From NCBI GenBank assembly GCA_934754755.1, contig CAKVJS010000064.1:1-6941 (forward strand): 6,941 nt of DNA, given 5' to 3'. The notes beneath the pieces are model-generated. The model searched no databases and had not been told where the DNA came from. It saw only the letters and a list, made by a program, of their open reading frames with translations. The stretch is from an uncultured Erysipelotrichales bacterium. Its GTDB lineage: Bacteria; Bacillota_I; Bacilli_A; Erysipelotrichales; Coprobacillaceae. The position numbers and the translations under genes were made by a program. Positions 5,755-6,941 of the stretch are shown here, one piece after another. The stretch's first letter is position 1, and every line of letters starts with the position of its first letter.

Positions 5755-6472
5755 AATTGCCTTAATACTGATCCGTATTGCTTGGCGTTTACCATATCTT
5801 GTATTTATTAAATTGCGAAGATATCAAGATATTAATAAATACTCATTGGAAGAGCGATATGAATTTATCCATACGTTATCCTATAAAGTACAAAAAAAGG
5901 GACGGGTTCATGTTATTTGTCGAGGATTGGAAAATTTGCCTAAACAATCTGGATACTTTATGACACCAAACCATCAAGGGTTGGATGATGCCTTGACGAT
6001 ATTTCAAACGCATGAAAGACCGATAAAAGCGATTGTTAAAAAAGAATTAACAACGGTTCCCATTGTTGGAAAAGTCATTACGATGTTGGAATATATCCCG
6101 ATTAAACGAGATAATGTTCGCGATTCGATGAAGGTTATAAAAAAAGCGAGTAATGATATCAAAGCCGGACAAAATATTTTCGTATTTCCAGAAGGGACAA
6201 GAAGTCGTAATAAAAATAATGTATCGGAATTTAAGGCGGGTACTTTCAAAATTGCCTACCATGCCAAGTGTCCAATTGTTCCCGTAGCCATTTTAAACAG
6301 TTATCAAGTTTTCGAAAAAAAATCTCTAAAAAAAGTCACTGTACAAATACATTATTTACCAGCTATTGCATACGAAGAATATTGCGATTTAAAATCACAT
6401 GATTTAGCACGCCTAGTACAAGATAGAATTGTCGCTAAGATCCAAGAAGTAGAGCAGACAACAACTAAATAA
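5747..6472 (+). CDS. plsC: 1-acyl-sn-glycerol-3-phosphate acyltransferase (PlsC family)
   Basis: Adds the second acyl chain to lysophosphatidic acid, giving phosphatidic acid for membrane phospholipids. The 241-residue protein starts with a hydrophobic stretch (about 2-21: [12 protein letters not shown] and onward) that should anchor it to the inner face of the membrane. Acyltransferase motif I, NHQGLDD, provides H76 and D81 (HX4D). The glycerol-phosphate-binding motif FPEGTRSR is at 147-154, FKAGTFKIA at 162-170, and the late PIVPVAI block at 176-182. I chose ATG 5747, six bases after AAAGGGTG (5733-5740); a GTG at 5738 is part of that ribosome site. It overlaps folA by eight bases, so it is the third gene of the operon. 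A terminator follows three bases after its stop. A related lysophospholipid or other acyltransferase cannot be excluded, but lysophosphatidic acid is the likeliest substrate. Confidence 0.92.
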   Translation: MIRIALILIRIAWRLPYLVFIKLRRYQDINKYSLEERYEFIHTLSYKVQKKGRVHVICRGLENLPKQSGYFMTPNHQGLDDALTIFQTHERPIKAIVKKELTTVPIVGKVITMLEYIPIKRDNVRDSMKVIKKASNDIKAGQNIFVFPEGTRSRNKNNVSEFKAGTFKIAYHAKCPIVPVAILNSYQVFEKKSLKKVTVQIHYLPAIAYEEYCDLKSHDLARLVQDRIVAKIQEVEQTTTK

Positions 6473-6474
6473 TA

Positions 6475-6504
6475 AAAAAGTAGATAATTCGTTATCTACT
6501 TTTT
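6475..6504. terminator. Strong intrinsic terminator after plsC, symmetric
   Basis: A perfect 13-bp stem (6475-6487 with 6492-6504), reading AAAAAGTAGATAA and its reverse complement, closes on a TTCG tetraloop. It ends in five T and starts with five A, so it could stop transcription from either direction. It lies three bases after the plsC stop and ends the thyA-folA-plsC operon. Confidence 0.93.
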
Positions 6505-6510
6505 ATCTAT

Positions 6511-6585
6511 TATAATCATAGCATAATATTCACTATTCTAATGATTATATTATGTAATTCGTGTAATATGATTTATATAAATCAT
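6511..6585. repeat. Cluster of interleaved dyads ending in an 18-bp perfect palindrome (candidate operator)
   Basis: ATGATTTATATAAATCAT (6568-6585) is a perfect palindrome and shares its last base with the -35 of the downstream promoter. Upstream, TATAATCAT (6511-6519) mirrors ATGATTATA (6541-6549), and CATAATAT (6522-6529) mirrors ATATTATG (6547-6554); ATATTA (6547-6552) also mirrors TAATAT (6564-6569). The half-site ATGATT(T)ATAT recurs. All of this lies before the predicted transcript start, so it would act as DNA rather than RNA. Confidence 0.55.
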
Positions 6586-6613
6586 TGACTAAATCACATA
6601 ATTATTTTATCAT
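6585..6613 (+). promoter_or_regulatory. Predicted promoter of the last gene
   Basis: TTGACT (6585-6590), 17 bases, TATCAT (6608-6613): each element is one mismatch from the sigma-A consensus. Transcription would begin near 6620, leaving about 60 bases of leader before the ATG at 6683. The palindrome immediately upstream touches the -35, so a protein bound there could control RNA polymerase access. Confidence 0.6.
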
Positions 6614-6682
6614 TATTATATGTTAATCGTTATCATATAAAATAGGAAAGGGATGTATTGCAGAATATATAGGGGATAAATC

Positions 6683-6941
6683 ATGAAAAAAATTATAGCT
6701 ATACTTTTTACGGCCATATTAGTTTTTGTATCAATCGTTCAACTTTACATATATAATATATATTACTACTCGAGTCAAGTGGATCTAAATAGGACACAGA
6801 TTAATGTCATTGTACCAGAGGGAATCGATGAAAAAGAGGTGGTAAATACCTTCGTTTCTATAAGTCAAAAATATAAGGTTGGTATTGCGAAAAATGTATA
6901 TATAGATGATAAAACAGTGCATATTTTCACTACCGATTCAT
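6683..6941 (+). CDS. N-terminal part of a membrane-anchored extracytoplasmic protein (runs off the window)
   Basis: The frame is open from ATG 6683 to the end of the window, giving 86 residues. AGGGGA (6671-6676) lies six bases upstream. MKKIIAILFTAILVFVSIV is a typical positively charged start followed by a hydrophobic segment (about 4-22), either an uncleaved anchor or the first transmembrane helix. The next part (LYIYNIYYYSSQVDLN) is rich in tyrosine. It then changes to a soluble mixed region: VPEGIDEKEVVNTF, then a segment like SQKYKVGIAKNVYIDD and KTVHIFTTDS. This layout recalls the start of FtsX/MacB-like ABC permeases and bacteriocin-associated integral membrane proteins. I base that on arrangement and general resemblance only, so it is tentative. 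It has its own promoter and is separated from plsC by a terminator. Confidence 0.8.
   Translation, partial: MKKIIAILFTAILVFVSIVQLYIYNIYYYSSQVDLNRTQINVIVPEGIDEKEVVNTFVSISQKYKVGIAKNVYIDDKTVHIFTTDS

Noticed and set aside
1..6941. Mobile element, CRISPR array, tRNA or defence system
   Set aside because: No transposase or integrase motifs, no regularly spaced repeats, no tRNA-like folds noticed; the complete genes are nearly all recognisable housekeeping or regulatory genes.

Overview
The window is a gene-dense, AT-rich stretch of chromosome with every complete gene on the + strand. Very low GC, strong AGGAGG-type ribosome sites, a T-box leader and RluB/ThyA/DHFR proteins of Firmicutes type point to a low-GC Bacillota. 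A threonyl-tRNA synthetase without the usual N-terminal TGS domain suggests (tentatively) the Erysipelotrichia/Turicibacter side, near the Mollicutes. All tryptophans checked in the long thrS gene are TGG and several genes end in TGA, so nothing indicates the Mycoplasma genetic code.

Layout. 1-110: a probable C-terminal fragment of an upstream gene, readable only with a one-base frame change. 105-133: promoter for rluB. 160-876: rluB (23S rRNA pseudouridine synthase). 933-1151: a small four-cysteine zinc-ribbon protein of unknown role, probably cotranscribed with rluB. 1148-1396: a consensus promoter and a complete threonine T-box riboswitch. 1418-3148: thrS, whose terminator begins inside its own last codons. 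3163-3522: a 360-base non-coding stretch ending in a possible attenuator. 3523-4299: a DeoR/GlpR-type repressor. 4341-4369: promoter of a compact operon thyA (4397-5275), folA (5272-5754) and plsC (5747-6472), whose reading frames overlap by 4 and 8 bases; it ends in a strong hairpin terminator. 6505-6682: a dyad-rich control region, including an 18-bp perfect palindrome touching a promoter -35 box. 6683-end: the start of a membrane-anchored extracytoplasmic protein.

How the genes work together. ThyA makes dTMP and turns methylene-tetrahydrofolate into dihydrofolate; DHFR, encoded directly after it, regenerates tetrahydrofolate, so the pair is a metabolic cycle. PlsC adds the second acyl chain of phosphatidic acid; its place here is probably growth-related cotranscription. 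RluB and ThrRS both serve translation, and ThrRS synthesis is tied to uncharged tRNA-Thr through the T-box. The target of the DeoR-type regulator is not evident. No mobile element, CRISPR array, tRNA or rRNA gene was seen. Most of the window is ordinary housekeeping DNA; the points most worth a second look are the palindrome cluster before the last gene, the TGS-less ThrRS, the unknown zinc-ribbon protein and the longer DHFR Met20 loop.
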